NCBI GenBank assembly: GCA_039105265.1
Contig: JAPFFF010000057.1
Location: 62,001 to 126,000, forward strand
Length of the DNA: 64,000 nt
From: Tritrichomonas musculus
Taxonomy: Eukaryota > Parabasalia > Tritrichomonadida > Tritrichomonadidae
Reading direction: 5' to 3'
Below, piece after piece: positions 18,905-30,053 of the stretch. The notes below the pieces were generated by a model. It searched no databases. It had not been told where the DNA came from and was given only the letters and a program-made list of their open reading frames with translations. The position numbers were made by a program, and so were the translations under genes. The number at the start of each line of letters is the position of its first letter. The stretch's first letter is position 1.

Positions 18905-20059
18905 CTATTTCCGAAGTACGTTATTTACAGGTACCTCAGGCTTGCACATTTCGAGCATGTCGTGCTCCAAGTGGATGATTGAGTAAGCATCTCCGAGGTC
19001 GAACGCGTGGATCGGAGGTGGATCCTCTGTCATTGGCCTCCCCAAGAAAGTAACAATTCTTCTAGAGGCGGTTGAATACACGATTCCCATTGAAGCTGTT
19101 CTCGGCACCATAAAGTTGTACTCTTCGTTAATATAACCATCGCACAAATTGACGGAGTCATCGTCAGGTATCAGGTAAAAGAGGAACCACTTCATTTTGT
19201 AGACATCGCATGCATATAATAATGTGTACTCTTCTTTATTCGTCGATTTGCCACCAATTAAAAAAAGGTAGTGATCGACTTTGACCAGGCCCGAATTCAA
19301 TAGGTTTGGATCGTCCGGTTCTCGGCCTGATGTTTGGACTTGTTTGACTTCGTTTGTCTCCATGTTGACAACGTACATTCCGCCCATTTTGGCAGACATA
19401 TAGCAATAAATTGAATTGCCTATCGTTTCGTAAGTTTCTCCACTTCGACCAGGAGCTGATTGATTATATTTGGACCATATTTGCGTAACAAGGTCAAATA
19501 CATATAAATCTGATGGCCAACTACCGTCAAAACCACCCCATATATATAATTTGTGCTTGAAATTAGAAAATAACGGAGTTTTGCGAGGGGTCGGAATTTC
19601 ACCTGTTCCTTCGATTTTGGTACAAAATAAGGTGTTTAAATTAACGGCATATAAATCATTGTAATAGATGGGATCGCTGTATCCTCCAAAAATATATAAC
19701 GTATCATCAACAATGGTGGATTTTGCACCCGATCTGGGCGTAATTAAAGTACCTGTAATATTTAAGCGAGTCCACGTATAATTTTTGAGATTTAGAGACC
19801 AAAAATCATTTAATAAAGCATGATCTGAAGTTGATCCACATCCTGTAATAGCGCAATCTTTCGCAGGGTAATAACTATAAAAATGTCCTGTTCGATTAAT
19901 CGGATATTCACGCATTTCTGGAATAATTTTATGCCAGACGGCGGCAAAAGGCGGGATATATCGGTCTGGATGTTCTATTTTCGAATAATCTGATATCGAA
20001 GATGAAATATGATTATAAGCTTCTCCATTATTATGCCCTTTACTGTGATTATTACCCAT
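18905..20059 (-). CDS. Kelch-repeat protein, probably N-myristoylated
   Basis: A 384-residue protein starting at ATG 20057-20059. Kelch blades are visible as hydrophobic strand plus double glycine: LYIFGGYSDP (Gly125-126), LYIWGGFDGS (175-176) and LFLIGGKSTN (269-270), each with a downstream W or Y such as YTWTRL and IWSKYN. Weaker blades bring the total to about six, enough for a beta-propeller. The N-terminus MGNNHSK fits the MGxxxS myristoylation pattern, so the protein may be attached to the inner face of a membrane. There is no BTB, F-box or membrane segment. The role is probably protein-protein interaction. Base composition is richer in GC than the flanks, suggesting a well-used gene. 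Confidence 0.92.
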   Translation of the reverse strand: MGNNHSKGHNNGEAYNHISSSISDYSKIEHPDRYIPPFAAVWHKIIPEMREYPINRTGHFYSYYPAKDCAITGCGSTSDHALLNDFWSLNLKNYTWTRLNITGTLITPRSGAKSTIVDDTLYIFGGYSDPIYYNDLYAVNLNTLFCTKIEGTGEIPTPRKTPLFSNFKHKLYIWGGFDGSWPSDLYVFDLVTQIWSKYNQSAPGRSGETYETIGNSIYCYMSAKMGGMYVVNMETNEVKQVQTSGREPDDPNLLNSGLVKVDHYLFLIGGKSTNKEEYTLLYACDVYKMKWFLFYLIPDDDSVNLCDGYINEEYNFMVPRTASMGIVYSTASRRIVTFLGRPMTEDPPPIHAFDLGDAYSIIHLEHDMLEMCKPEVPVNNVLRK

Positions 20060-20656
20060 TTTTTTCTTAAACTTTGGGATTTTTAACTTTTATTTTTATT
20101 TTGAAAAAGTTGAATCGCTAAAAAATTATATTTAATTATTGTACATATTCAATTTTTTCAGTTTTATTTCTGAAATAAAGTTTGATAGATTCAAAAAATA
20201 ATCTGAAATTGAATTACTTTCTGTTCGAAAATTGAAAAGAACGTATATTTCTATAAAACAAAATTTTGTTTTATAACATGTCAATAGTCAAATATTTTAT
20301 CGCTTTAAAACTTTATTAAGAGCCAAATACAACACAATACTCCTATTTCAATCATACTCTCCATAACGATTTTGATGTAAACACTCTATTCAATTTTAAT
20401 AATTTGAATAAGCCTAAATAAAAAGTCATGTCCGACAAACCCTAAGTTTTTGTTCTAAGCTCTATTTTTTCATTTTCCTTCAGGTATCTCATCCTACATA
20501 ATTTGAGCTAATGAAAATTATTTCACATGATAGACGCAATTCCAAATTATTATCAATATAATGCATTGTTTATAGAACGCATATTATTAAAAGAACTAAT
20601 GAGAACTTTTAAAAAATTCTTTTCTTTTTCCAATAAAAAGAGAGGGGAAAAAAAAG
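20060..20656. other. Intergenic between Kelch gene and tRNA
   Basis: AT-rich, no gene seen. A minus-strand T-rich leader lies next to the Kelch ATG, and the tRNA's T-run terminator lies at its right edge. Confidence 0.5.
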
Positions 20657-20730
20657 AGCGATGAGTGGACTCGAACCACCGACCTTGAGGTTATGAGCCT
20701 CACGAACTAAACCAACTGTTCCACATCGCT
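20657..20730 (-). tRNA. tRNA-Met (anticodon CAU), copy 1
   Basis: 74 bases fold completely. Acceptor AGCGATG pairs with CATCGCT; D arm GAAC/GTTC has a loop containing A14 and GG; anticodon stem TGAGG/CCTCA has loop CTCATAA (anticodon CAT); variable loop is AGGTC; T arm is GGTGG/CCACT with loop TTCGAGT. No intron. The A1-U72 pair recalls initiator tRNA, but the T loop begins with T rather than A and the anticodon stem lacks the three G-C pairs, so elongator Met is preferred. A run of T on the transcribed strand just past the 3' end (plus-strand A run at 20648-20655) is a Pol III terminator. Confidence 0.96.
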
Positions 20731-21148
20731 TTCTTTTGACTTGAAAAAGAAACAATTACTTAATATACCGACTTTTTAAAAAGGTACCTATACAATAAAA
20801 TACTCTATATCTTTAAAAGCACAATAAAATATTTTCTTGTTGGAAAAACAAATCAATCATATGATGTTTTTAATGTTCTTCTCATTGCAAGTAGATTTAT
20901 AAAATAGCTTAAAACATAATTCAATTGTAACTATTTATTTTATAATTCTTTATATTAAGATGTAATACATCTCACAATTTTTTTCTATCAAACCAATTCC
21001 AATCCACATTTTTGAATGTATGTAATTTTATTAATCTTTTTACGATTCAAAAGGATTATAAATAGAATAAATAAAAATTCTAAATCGTTCAAAAAATTCG
21101 ATAAAATTTGAATAGCATAAAGGTCATATCATTTTTTAAATTTCTGTA
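20731..21148. other. Intergenic between tRNA and Old Yellow Enzyme pseudogene
   Basis: AT-rich. The first 15 bases, on the tRNA's 5' side, are shared with the other tRNA copy; nothing else is seen. Confidence 0.5.
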
Positions 21149-22015
21149 TTGTTTTCATCAATAAAAATTGGTCCAATGATTATCAAAAACAGATTCATGT
21201 GTTCAACTATATATGAATCTCTCTCAAACGAAAATGGAACACCAAAACCAAGATTATTAAAATTATTAGAGCAATTATCAATCAATGAATTCGGATTTAT
21301 CATTCCCGACTTTTCTTATATCTCTGAAGGAACTTAATGATCAATTTGGCCTATATAATCAAAAACATGCTGATTCATGGAAATCAGCAATAAAAAAAAA
21401 TCTTAAAAAAGGATCCAAATTTGCTTTTCAGATTAGCCACTCAGGAATTTCTACTGAAAAACATCTTGAAAATAAAGAAACAACCAAAGAACCAAGACTA
21501 TTTAGTTCATTAACTAAAAGTGATATTCAAGATATCTTATTAACAAATTCAGCAATTGTTGCTAAAAATGCTGGAGCAGATGGAGTTGAACATCATGGAG
21601 CACATGGGCATTTACTTTCTATTTTTTTGTCACCATATAATAATCATCGAGATGATGAATATGAAAATGTCGAGAGAGAATTGTTAAAGAAATCGCCAAA
21701 TCTGTTCGAAACAGTTGTGGACCAGATTTTTCAATTTTAATCAAAATGAATGGAAATGATTTCCTTCAAGACAGTGTTGATCCAGAACTTGCATCAAAAT
21801 ATATTAACTTTTTGAAAGATAAAATTGATATGTTTGAAATTTCATATGGATTTTCTGCAAATGCCATCATGAGGCCAGACACATTAAAGCGTAAACTTGC
21901 ACAGCACACGTATGAAATTTATAGAAGGTTACACATTGTCATTTGCACAGATAATAAAGCGAAAAAATCATGACGTTATTATTCAAATCTGTTGGAGGAT
22001 TTAGACAAGCTTGAA
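21149..22015 (+). pseudogene. Old Yellow Enzyme-type NADH:flavin oxidoreductase, broken
   Basis: Three consecutive frames carry pieces of one flavin-dependent TIM-barrel enzyme. 21149-21337 has LFSSIKIGPMIIKNRFMCST, the family's N-terminal strand, but with TTG where an ATG is expected. About 21340-21720 has QISHSGISTEKHL and the very characteristic HHGAHGHLLSIFLSPYNNHR-DDEY. About 21715-21973 has GPDFSILIKMNG. A further scrap reads SVGGFR at about 21992. Frame changes fall near 21335, 21715 and after 21950, with stops beyond. These enzymes use FMN and NAD(P)H to reduce activated alkenes. Reading resumes in the right order, so this is a decayed host gene and not a chance ORF. Confidence 0.88.
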
Positions 22016-23037
22016 TGATTAGTAGTTATACATAGTGAAGTTGGGATAGATAACTAGTATAAGCAAATGAGGCTCTCCAGCTTTGATAGCTTCATTACAA
22101 CGAAAATCGTATGGTACAATAGACATTTTAACAGATAGTAAAATGTTGTGTTCAGTTAATAGTAATGCAACAGATTATAGCCTGGTGAAGCTAAATGTAG
22201 ACATACCTTGGAAATGTGATTACGTGAAGTATTATGTATAATAACTAAGGATGACTATTTGAACATTCGCTGATGATAGAATTTAAAGACACATATAATT
22301 ACTCAATGCTTGGATTGTATAAATACTTGAATAGTTGTCAAAACATAATTGTATTCAAAAATATTGATGGCAGGACAATGAGTTCTCCTGATAAAAAAAA
22401 AATATTTTTCTCCAAGATCGTTCTCACTACTGACCACCATATATTGAATGTTGGTAAATTTGTTTAATATGAGCTACTAAAATTATCTTGAATATATTGA
22501 ATAAGAGTGTTTACTCGGTAAAAAAGCGTGATTTTGTTTAAGGTAATATTGTATTTGTAAATCCAATATTTGTTGAATCTTTAAATTAAGATTTAATTAT
22601 ATGATTATATTCGTTATTTTTATTTTTTTGAATAAAAAACGATTAAATTGTATTGAATTTTTATCGTATACGTTGGATTAATAAAATAAAGAACGATCAA
22701 ATTATTTTGAATTTAGAGCATTATTATTTATTAGTTACTAATATAAATTAATGTTAAGAAAATAAAAATCTTCAAAATTGAAAAATGGAGATATAGCTAT
22801 AACTCATTTAAACTTGTTATTTTGAGAATCGATATCAAAAACGTCACTTTTTTATATCTGATACTCGATTATCAGTTTAAAATTCGGATATCGAGATTAT
22901 CGATTATCAAGATATCAGATATGAAATGTGATATGAACATAATTGTAAACTTGATATCAATTACCGAGATCTCGAGATCTCAAACAGATTTATCTTTTTT
23001 TATAATTGGTATTGGTGAATTTAAAATATTTAAAAAA

Positions 23038-23713
23038 TAGGGGTTACAACGATAGGAAAAAAAAGTTATTTTTTTACTCTAACCAATTTTAATAATAAAT
23101 ACAAATATTTTTTATAAATATTATTTATGTTATTTCTATAATTTTTTTTTTAAGAAATATCTATAGGCAGTCGAAATATCACTTTTTTAATTTCACAAGG
23201 TTTGTTTGATTTCTATCATAATTTAAAATATTAATATTTATGGTTTTCTGTTTTTTTTTATACTATACTTTAAATATCATTTACTTAAAAAAATAGTTTT
23301 TTGCAAATATCAATCATGAATAGCTTGAAATTCAAAATATACCAAGTTATATCAATTATTTGAGAAATTTTAATCTATTATCGATGCATAAAAGATGTTG
23401 TATCTGGTTGAATTTGATGTAATTTATAACAATTTGGGTATTAAATATAATCTAAAGTTCGGAATTGATCTTTTTGGATCTTTATATAAAAAGATAAACG
23501 TACCATTTTTTTTTAATTTTTTCAAAAAAATTAAACAAACCTTCTCAATTTCAAAAGTGATATCTCCACTGCTAACAGATATTTTAAAAAATTGAGCAAT
23601 AATTTATATTTGTGAATATATATAGATGATATTTGTTACCTTTATTAATAAATTCATCAGATATTTAATTTTTCTTTCAATTTTTTGACAAATTCTTATC
23701 GTTGTAGCCCCTA
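23038..23713. mobile_element. 676-base TIR element with TAGGGG ends
   Basis: The left end TAGGGGTTACAACGATAGG (23038-23056) and the complement of the right end (23695-23713) agree in 17 of 19 bases. The flanks are TTTAAAAAA on the left and TTTTAAAAA on the right, an imperfect 9-base duplication. It contains no recognisable gene. It shares the TAGGGG terminus with the two neighbouring elements. Confidence 0.65.
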
Positions 23714-23722
23714 TTTTAAAAA

Positions 23723-25676
23723 TAGGGGAACTTTTTTTAGCCCCCAAAAATTGAAAGGAAAAATGGGGGAAAAAATGTAAAAATATAGGGGGGTCAACCG
23801 CCGAAAATGTGTCAAAAAATATATTTTTTAAAGATAATGATAAATAAATGATGGAAATATATTCCTTACTTTATATAGTTTATTTTAAAATATTTATTAT
23901 TAAATTTCATCTATAGGTCCACAAAAGGCAACAACTTTTCGAAAATTAAAAAAAAATTAACCATAATTCATCATTTTATAAAAAAGTGGCTTTTATGATT
24001 ATTTGAATCAAATTGATTAATAATTTAAGTTTTATTCAAGAAGGTTATTATGAAAATATTTATTTGCTTAGGTTATCAATTTAAAATTAATTTTTGAATC
24101 ACAATTTAAATTATTTAAATATCATAATAATATAATCAATGATATATATTTCAATCTATCATAAAATTGATTTTTAATAGATTTTCTCTCTTATTTTTTA
24201 ATATTTTTATTACATTTGCATCAATATCATATAATCATTTAGAATATAACTATCATATAACATTTTATGTAATTAAAGAGCAGAATTATAAAATTATCAC
24301 ATTTAAACCTGTTTTATAATCATTTCAATGGCAGAACAAAGTCTTTTATTAATTATCTTAATGATTTTAATGAAAATTTTTAAGAAATAACTCAATTTTC
24401 AAATCACAAGTCATTACAACTTTAATGCTTTGCCTTTTTTGGCCCTATAGATAAAATTAGGAAAAAATATTTTTAATAAATAGTATATTCAATGAACTAT
24501 ATAGTTCTATAATTATTATACAAAAATTCTCAGATTTTAAGTTTGCTTTAAAATTTTGACAAAAATTTTACGGTTGACCCCCCTATGTAAAAATGTGTTT
24601 TTTAGCCCACTTTTTTGAAAACTTTTTCAATTGAAAATAATCGTAAATTTAATTAAAAAAAGGAGCAAAAAAAGCATATTAAAATAAAATAAATGCAAAA
24701 AAAAAGGAAGTTATATGTTAAAAAACATATAAAGATAAATATAAAACGAAAAATTCTAAAAAACATCAATAATTCTTGATGATTACTCTATTAAGATAAA
24801 CTATTTAATGATAGATAGAATAAAAAGGGAAAGAATCATTAACTCATACTGGAAATTATATATTATCTCAAAAAAAGCCATAAAGCTGGTGTTTCTACAA
24901 ACATGAATAAATTATTATATTTCATATTCATTATAAAAATATGAAAGTATAATGTCTGGTTGAAATTTAAGATCATTTTGGGCAAAAAGAAAATGCTGCT
25001 GCGTTAAATAATTTAATTTAATTGATCCTAAATAAGAATTAGTGTGTTTCTTTTATTACCAAAAATTTTGTGAGAATATATGGTCGTAATAGAAACTTTT
25101 TGAAAATACTTTGACCAAATAAACTATCAAAAATATATATAAAAAAATCGTTTAGCAAAAGCAAAATAAAGTCGTTTAGTTTTTTTTTCATGAACAACAA
25201 AAATAATTAAAAATAGAGAAATTCTTTCGTGAATAAAATAATAAACGATATTCGAAAATAATTACACATATATAACCAAAAACGCAAGAAAAATTTTTAG
25301 AATATATAATCTTTGATTAAACAAAACATTATATATAGAGAAAATATTATAAATAAAACCTTTAATCATTTTATTTCTATCAAATCCAAGATACAAGATG
25401 TCCTTTTTACCCATAAATAGAGATAAATAATAATATCTTTTTTTATTTTCAACAAATTCTATTTATTTATTTAGAAATATGCATATAGGAGCAACAAAGA
25501 AAAAATATTTTGGGAAATACTTGCGAAATGTAAACTCTATGGGATGAAAAACACTTATGAATAAAAAAAAATGGGGGCTAAAATACAACTTTGAATAAAA
25601 AAATAAACAAAAAATCATTTAGCCCCCAAAAAGAAATGTGATATGAAAAATGGGGGCTAGAATGCATTTTCCCTTA
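23723..25676. mobile_element. Outer TAGGGG-type element, about 1.95 kb, carrying a nested element
   Basis: The left end TAGGGGAAC is followed 15 bases in by TAGCCCCCA (23738-23746). The right end reads, on the other strand, TAAGGGAAA followed 17 bases in by TAGCCCCCA (25651-25659). Two further inverted copies of TAGCCCCCA lie at 25572-25580 and 25620-25628. The terminal match is imperfect and the call rests on the shared spacing. The 800-base element at 23786-24585 lies inside it. Confidence 0.5.
23786..24585. mobile_element. 800-base nested TIR element with a 9-base TSD
   Basis: Perfect 15-base inverted ends: TAGGGGGGTCAACCG (23786-23800) and CGGTTGACCCCCCTA (24571-24585). Direct flanking repeats are TGTAAAAATA (23776-23785) and TGTAAAAATG (24586-24595), giving a 9-base TSD. 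TSDs of 9-10 bases are usual for Mutator-like elements. There is no transposase frame, so it is non-autonomous. Confidence 0.8.
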
Positions 25677-25928
25677 AAAATAAATAATATAATGTATTGA
25701 TGTTTATTTTAAGATTATAATCAAAAAATACATTCTTTTTTATGAAATATTTGAGATTAAATTACGATCATATATTTATCAAAAAGTTTAATTGAGAATT
25801 CTGATATCAACAGCCGAGAAAAAAAATCTCGATCTCTAAAATCGATCTCGAGAATCAGGGCATATTTATGTATCAATATCAAAAATGCAAAATATTGTGA
25901 ATATATAAATCCTTATATCATTATTTAT

Positions 25929-28900
25929 CTAGAAATCAATTCCAAAACCTTCATAAAATAATTGATTTTCATTACAAATATTAAGGGATGCTTCATTTAT
26001 TTTTATTCTACCGAATAGAATTTGGTAGGGTGGCTTGTGCAAAGAATGAGTCATTTGATTGATAATATCATTCAATTCCTCTTTTTCGATATTATTAAAT
26101 ATTTTTTTGACCATTTTTTTGGGATATCTGAGATATCTCTTAATATCATCTTTTTCCAAATCCAAATTAACTACATTAAATTCCTCATTTACATCATCAC
26201 ATTCTTCTTCTTCTTCTTCAGAATAATGATTTATTAATTTGTTTTTAATTTTTGACTCATATAGTTCTTGATTTTCATCAGGACAATAAATAATGATTTC
26301 TCTGATTTTTGAATCATTATCATGAATATATTGATATGAATTCCAATTAGATTCGTCATGCTTTTGGTTGCCAAACAATGGAAAATTCAAAATAAAAGCT
26401 TTCAATTGGCCTGACAGATTTTTGTGAAATTCAAATGAATAAGAATATTTTTTTAATTGCTTTAAAAGCATATTTAAAGGGCTAAGAATAGCCTTTGTCA
26501 AAAAATATTCGGCTTTTTCGTAGTTACCCTTTGAAAGAAAATATGAAGTAAGTTTTAAATTGGTTAAGCAAATAATATAAGTTTGAGATATGTTCAATCT
26601 TTCATCATCATTTATTTTATTTTCATTAAAAGAAAATGGTATTTCTTCATTTTTTGATGCATTTAAATAATGATCTATTGATTTCTTATCAAATCCTTCA
26701 TTTTTAACTTTTTCATAAAAATAGCCAAGATTATATTCAGCCAAGGCTAAATTATGTTTTGATGAGCGTTGAAACATATATTCAGCCTTATCATATTCGT
26801 TTGAAAAATATTGATAACAAAGACCCAAATTATTTTGTCCAATTGGATATTCAATTGGAGAAAATGCTGCTTCTTTAATGTACTTTAAAGCCAATTCGAT
26901 TTTTAATGGTTTATCATCAAGTAAATAAATCAATCCTAGGTTATTATAACAACGATAATACAAATCATTTTTCCTTGTTACTTCTTCAATCATATCTATA
27001 TTTTCAGAAATATTAACATACATAAAATCTTTCTCAAGAATGCACTTTTGATAATAGTCAATTGCTTTTTGAATATTAATATCAACATATTTACCATTTT
27101 CATATTGTGATCCGATATAAAAGTAAGCCTTTGGATTCTTTTTTTGAGATGACAAATAGAAATATTCAAATGATCTGATATAATTTTGATGAAATATTTC
27201 TCCATTATAATAAAGAAGACCTAATTTAAAAAGACTTTCTGGATTTTCATGTTTTGCGGATGAAATTATATATTTTTTACCTTTTTGTATATCTTCTTTA
27301 ACTCCTTTTTCATTTATATATAATTCAGCCAATTTCAACTGTGCTTCTGTATTATTTTCTTTGGCTGCCATTTCTAATAAATTAATTGCCATTGAATAGT
27401 TTTTTTCAACACCTTTTCCATAATAATATAATAGTCCTAGTTGATAATTGGCAAATGAATTATTATTTTTGGCAGCTAATTCAAAGTAATATTTGGCTCT
27501 TAAATGATCAACAGCAACACCTAAGCCATCTTTATAAATAATTCCTAAACCATAAAAAGCAAATAAGTTGTTATCTTTTAACAATGATTCAAAAATTCTT
27601 CTTGCTGTTAAATAATCTTTTCTTACTGTTCTGCCATATAAATACATCATACCTATACAATACTGTGCATTTAAATTTCCTTTTTGAACTGCCATATCAA
27701 AATATTTTCTAGCAATTTCGTAGTTCGCTTTCACTGCTTCCCCTATGTAATATACTATACCTAAATTATAAAGAGCAACATCATTACCTTGTTTGGCAGA
27801 TAATTCAAAATTCATAATAGATTTTTGATAATTAACATCAACTCCTTCTCCACTATAATATATTGCTCCTAAAAATAAAGAAGCATCAGAGTTACCATGC
27901 TGTGAAGATAATTCAAAATATTTTACTGATCTTGAATAATCAATATCAACTCCATCTCCCAGAAAATACATTCTCCCTAAATATAAAAGGGCATTATGAT
28001 CACCTTGTTTTGCTGATGACTCAAAGTATTCTTTAGCTTTTAAATAATTTTTTTCAACTCCTTTTCCTTCAAAGTACAATAACCCCAAAAGAAATATTGC
28101 TTCATGCTTATTTAAAGGAACCAATTTTTCTAAATATTCTTTTGATTTAGAATAATCTGTTTCAATAAGTTCATCTTCAAAATATAGCTGTGCTAAATAC
28201 CAAATTGCATTGGTATTATTATCTTGAGCAGCTAACTCTAAATATTCTATTGCTTTAAATGGATCTTTTTCAACTCCTTCTCCCATCAAATAAAAAGTTC
28301 CTAATGAAAAAAGAACACCAGAAATGGAAGTTTGAAGTTGGATTGTTGAATAAATACCTGGCTTCATACTTAAAAATAAGTCTAAAGGATAATCAGATTG
28401 ATTTTCTGGTAAATGCAAAAGAAAGTAATAAAATATATGATCAATTAGGTAATCATTAATTTTATCCTTATTTTGAATTACTATTTGAAAAACAATAATC
28501 TCATAAAAAAATTGAAATAACTTTAAAGGTTCTTTGGTCTGATTGATTTTTCTCATAATAAAATAATGTTTGAGATAAATAGATTCTATTAATTCATTAA
28601 TGAATATTTCAATATCCTTTAAATATGGTCTTTCATTTTGATCAATTTTAGTGCACAATTTTGAAAAATTGGTAATTTTATTTGATATTTCTTCATTCAT
28701 TTTTTTCGGAAACAAATAATTAAGAATTTTACCAAATGAAAAAATATCTGTGGGAAAAGATATAGTTCCATTTGTATCTGTTAACTGTTCAGGTGATGCA
28801 TAATCAACAGAACCAAAATCAGTTGTAAATTCGTATTTATTTTTCAAATCGGGATCTATTTTTCTTATCGTTTCAAAATCATGAATGTATGGAATAAAAT

Positions 28901-30053
28901 CATGATCTAATAAAATGTTAGATGGCTTTAAATCACGATGAATCATTTGATTTGATTGTAAATATTTCATTCCTTGGAATAATCTAATCATTATTGTAAA
29001 AGATAATATTTCATTTAAATTACCTTTATTTCTTGCTGTCGAATCATTGCCCATATATTTATATAATATTCCTACAATTGAATTATTACCTTCACAAATA
29101 AAACCATAACATTTTGTAAAGCATCTATTTGTATTGATTTTACAAAAATTTATTTCAAGATCGTTTTTATGGGATTCTAAATTATTTGTAAATATCTTCA
29201 TTGCAAAAATATGCAAGCTATCTATATGCATTACTAAAAAGTAAGATACATTATTTGTTGTAAATATATTTCTTAGTTTAATAAAGTCTTTTTGTTCAAA
29301 GAATTGTGGTTCTTTTGGATTTGGCATTGTTTTTTGTGATTCTTTTAAATTAATTTGAAGTTGATTGAAAAACTTATTTAAATGAGATTTTAATGATATT
29401 AACTGACTGTCTGTATTCATTTTTGAAATAATTTCAATTTCATCTTTAAAAAACTCTTCGTTTGGATCAGGTTTCTCTTTAAAATAAAAAAATGATTTGT
29501 CCCGAAAATATGATGAAGGGCAACTGTAACGCCTAATCAAATAGCATGAAATAGATCGTATTGTTAATTGAATAAATTCATTTTTTCTGATTAATTTTGT
29601 GTATCTTTGAGAAATGCTCTCAATTTCTGTTTGAATATCATTAGATTTCGGAGAATTATCATTACAATCAATTATTATTGCTTTTCCTTTTTTAAAAACA
29701 CTGGAAATAATATTTTTATTGATTGATTCCAAAATAATACATTGTTTTTCCACACAAATAACGAGGTATTTGATATATGATGAAGGATTGTTATCATTAT
29801 TATCATTTTGTGATAAAGAAGATGAATAAGTGATAAATTTATTTTCTTTAAGATAATTTGATAGTGAATAAATGAGAATTTCTTCATTTTTAATTCCTTC
29901 ACTATGATAATTGGAGGAATTATTATAGTATTTAAATTTGAAGTTTTTGTACATTGATAATAAAAGGTTATCATGAATTTCGCTTTTTAGATATTTGAAA
30001 CGATATGGAAGATCTTGAAATTGGATATCAATAGGCTCAGTAAACCAATCCAT
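25929..30053 (-). CDS. Protein kinase fused to about 15 Sel1-like repeats
   Basis: The start is the ATG at 30051-30053 (MDWFTEPIDIQF); the frame extends four codons up to a TTG only. The product is 1374 residues. Residues 1-250 are unassigned. A kinase domain spans about 254-495: ATP Lys286 (FAMKIF), HRDLKPSN at 372-379, then DFE at 392-394 in place of DFG, SPE at 420-422, and DIFSFGK. The glycine loop is not recognisable (FTTNNVSYF). Loss of the DFG glycine and the loop makes activity uncertain, though the catalytic Asp374 and Lys376 remain. From about residue 575, some 15 Sel1 repeats of 36 residues follow (pattern LGxxYxxGxGVxxNYxxAxxYFExAAxxxN), forming a helical solenoid for partner binding. 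The last 200 residues are acidic and unassigned. Cytosolic signalling adaptor is the likely role. Confidence 0.93.
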   Translation of the reverse strand: MDWFTEPIDIQFQDLPYRFKYLKSEIHDNLLLSMYKNFKFKYYNNSSNYHSEGIKNEEILIYSLSNYLKENKFITYSSSLSQNDNNDNNPSSYIKYLVICVEKQCIILESINKNIISSVFKKGKAIIIDCNDNSPKSNDIQTEIESISQRYTKLIRKNEFIQLTIRSISCYLIRRYSCPSSYFRDKSFFYFKEKPDPNEEFFKDEIEIISKMNTDSQLISLKSHLNKFFNQLQINLKESQKTMPNPKEPQFFEQKDFIKLRNIFTTNNVSYFLVMHIDSLHIFAMKIFTNNLESHKNDLEINFCKINTNRCFTKCYGFICEGNNSIVGILYKYMGNDSTARNKGNLNEILSFTIMIRLFQGMKYLQSNQMIHRDLKPSNILLDHDFIPYIHDFETIRKIDPDLKNKYEFTTDFGSVDYASPEQLTDTNGTISFPTDIFSFGKILNYLFPKKMNEEISNKITNFSKLCTKIDQNERPYLKDIEIFINELIESIYLKHYFIMRKINQTKEPLKLFQFFYEIIVFQIVIQNKDKINDYLIDHIFYYFLLHLPENQSDYPLDLFLSMKPGIYSTIQLQTSISGVLFSLGTFYLMGEGVEKDPFKAIEYLELAAQDNNTNAIWYLAQLYFEDELIETDYSKSKEYLEKLVPLNKHEAIFLLGLLYFEGKGVEKNYLKAKEYFESSAKQGDHNALLYLGRMYFLGDGVDIDYSRSVKYFELSSQHGNSDASLFLGAIYYSGEGVDVNYQKSIMNFELSAKQGNDVALYNLGIVYYIGEAVKANYEIARKYFDMAVQKGNLNAQYCIGMMYLYGRTVRKDYLTARRIFESLLKDNNLFAFYGLGIIYKDGLGVAVDHLRAKYYFELAAKNNNSFANYQLGLLYYYGKGVEKNYSMAINLLEMAAKENNTEAQLKLAELYINEKGVKEDIQKGKKYIISSAKHENPESLFKLGLLYYNGEIFHQNYIRSFEYFYLSSQKKNPKAYFYIGSQYENGKYVDINIQKAIDYYQKCILEKDFMYVNISENIDMIEEVTRKNDLYYRCYNNLGLIYLLDDKPLKIELALKYIKEAAFSPIEYPIGQNNLGLCYQYFSNEYDKAEYMFQRSSKHNLALAEYNLGYFYEKVKNEGFDKKSIDHYLNASKNEEIPFSFNENKINDDERLNISQTYIICLTNLKLTSYFLSKGNYEKAEYFLTKAILSPLNMLLKQLKKYSYSFEFHKNLSGQLKAFILNFPLFGNQKHDESNWNSYQYIHDNDSKIREIIIYCPDENQELYESKIKNKLINHYSEEEEEECDDVNEEFNVVNLDLEKDDIKRYLRYPKKMVKKIFNNIEKEELNDIINQMTHSLHKPPYQILFGRIKINEASLNICNENQLFYEGFGIDF

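Larger units (their letters stand above)
22016..25928. other. Gene-free region with nested TIR elements
   Basis: 22016-22470 may contain further eroded oxidoreductase sequence (several Cys and short frames), but nothing I can align. 22800-22990 is rich in GATATC/CGAGAT-type palindromic words. 23038-25676 is covered by three TAGGGG-ended elements (own entries). A second patch of CTCGATCTC-like words lies at 25815-25860. Confidence 0.6.

Noticed and set aside
20657-20730. Initiator tRNA-Met
   Set aside because: Has A1-U72 but lacks the three consecutive G-C pairs in the anticodon stem and has T54 rather than A54.
22273-22467. 64-residue ORF after the Old Yellow Enzyme pseudogene
   Set aside because: No similarity to the enzyme's C-terminus that I can see and no coding bias.
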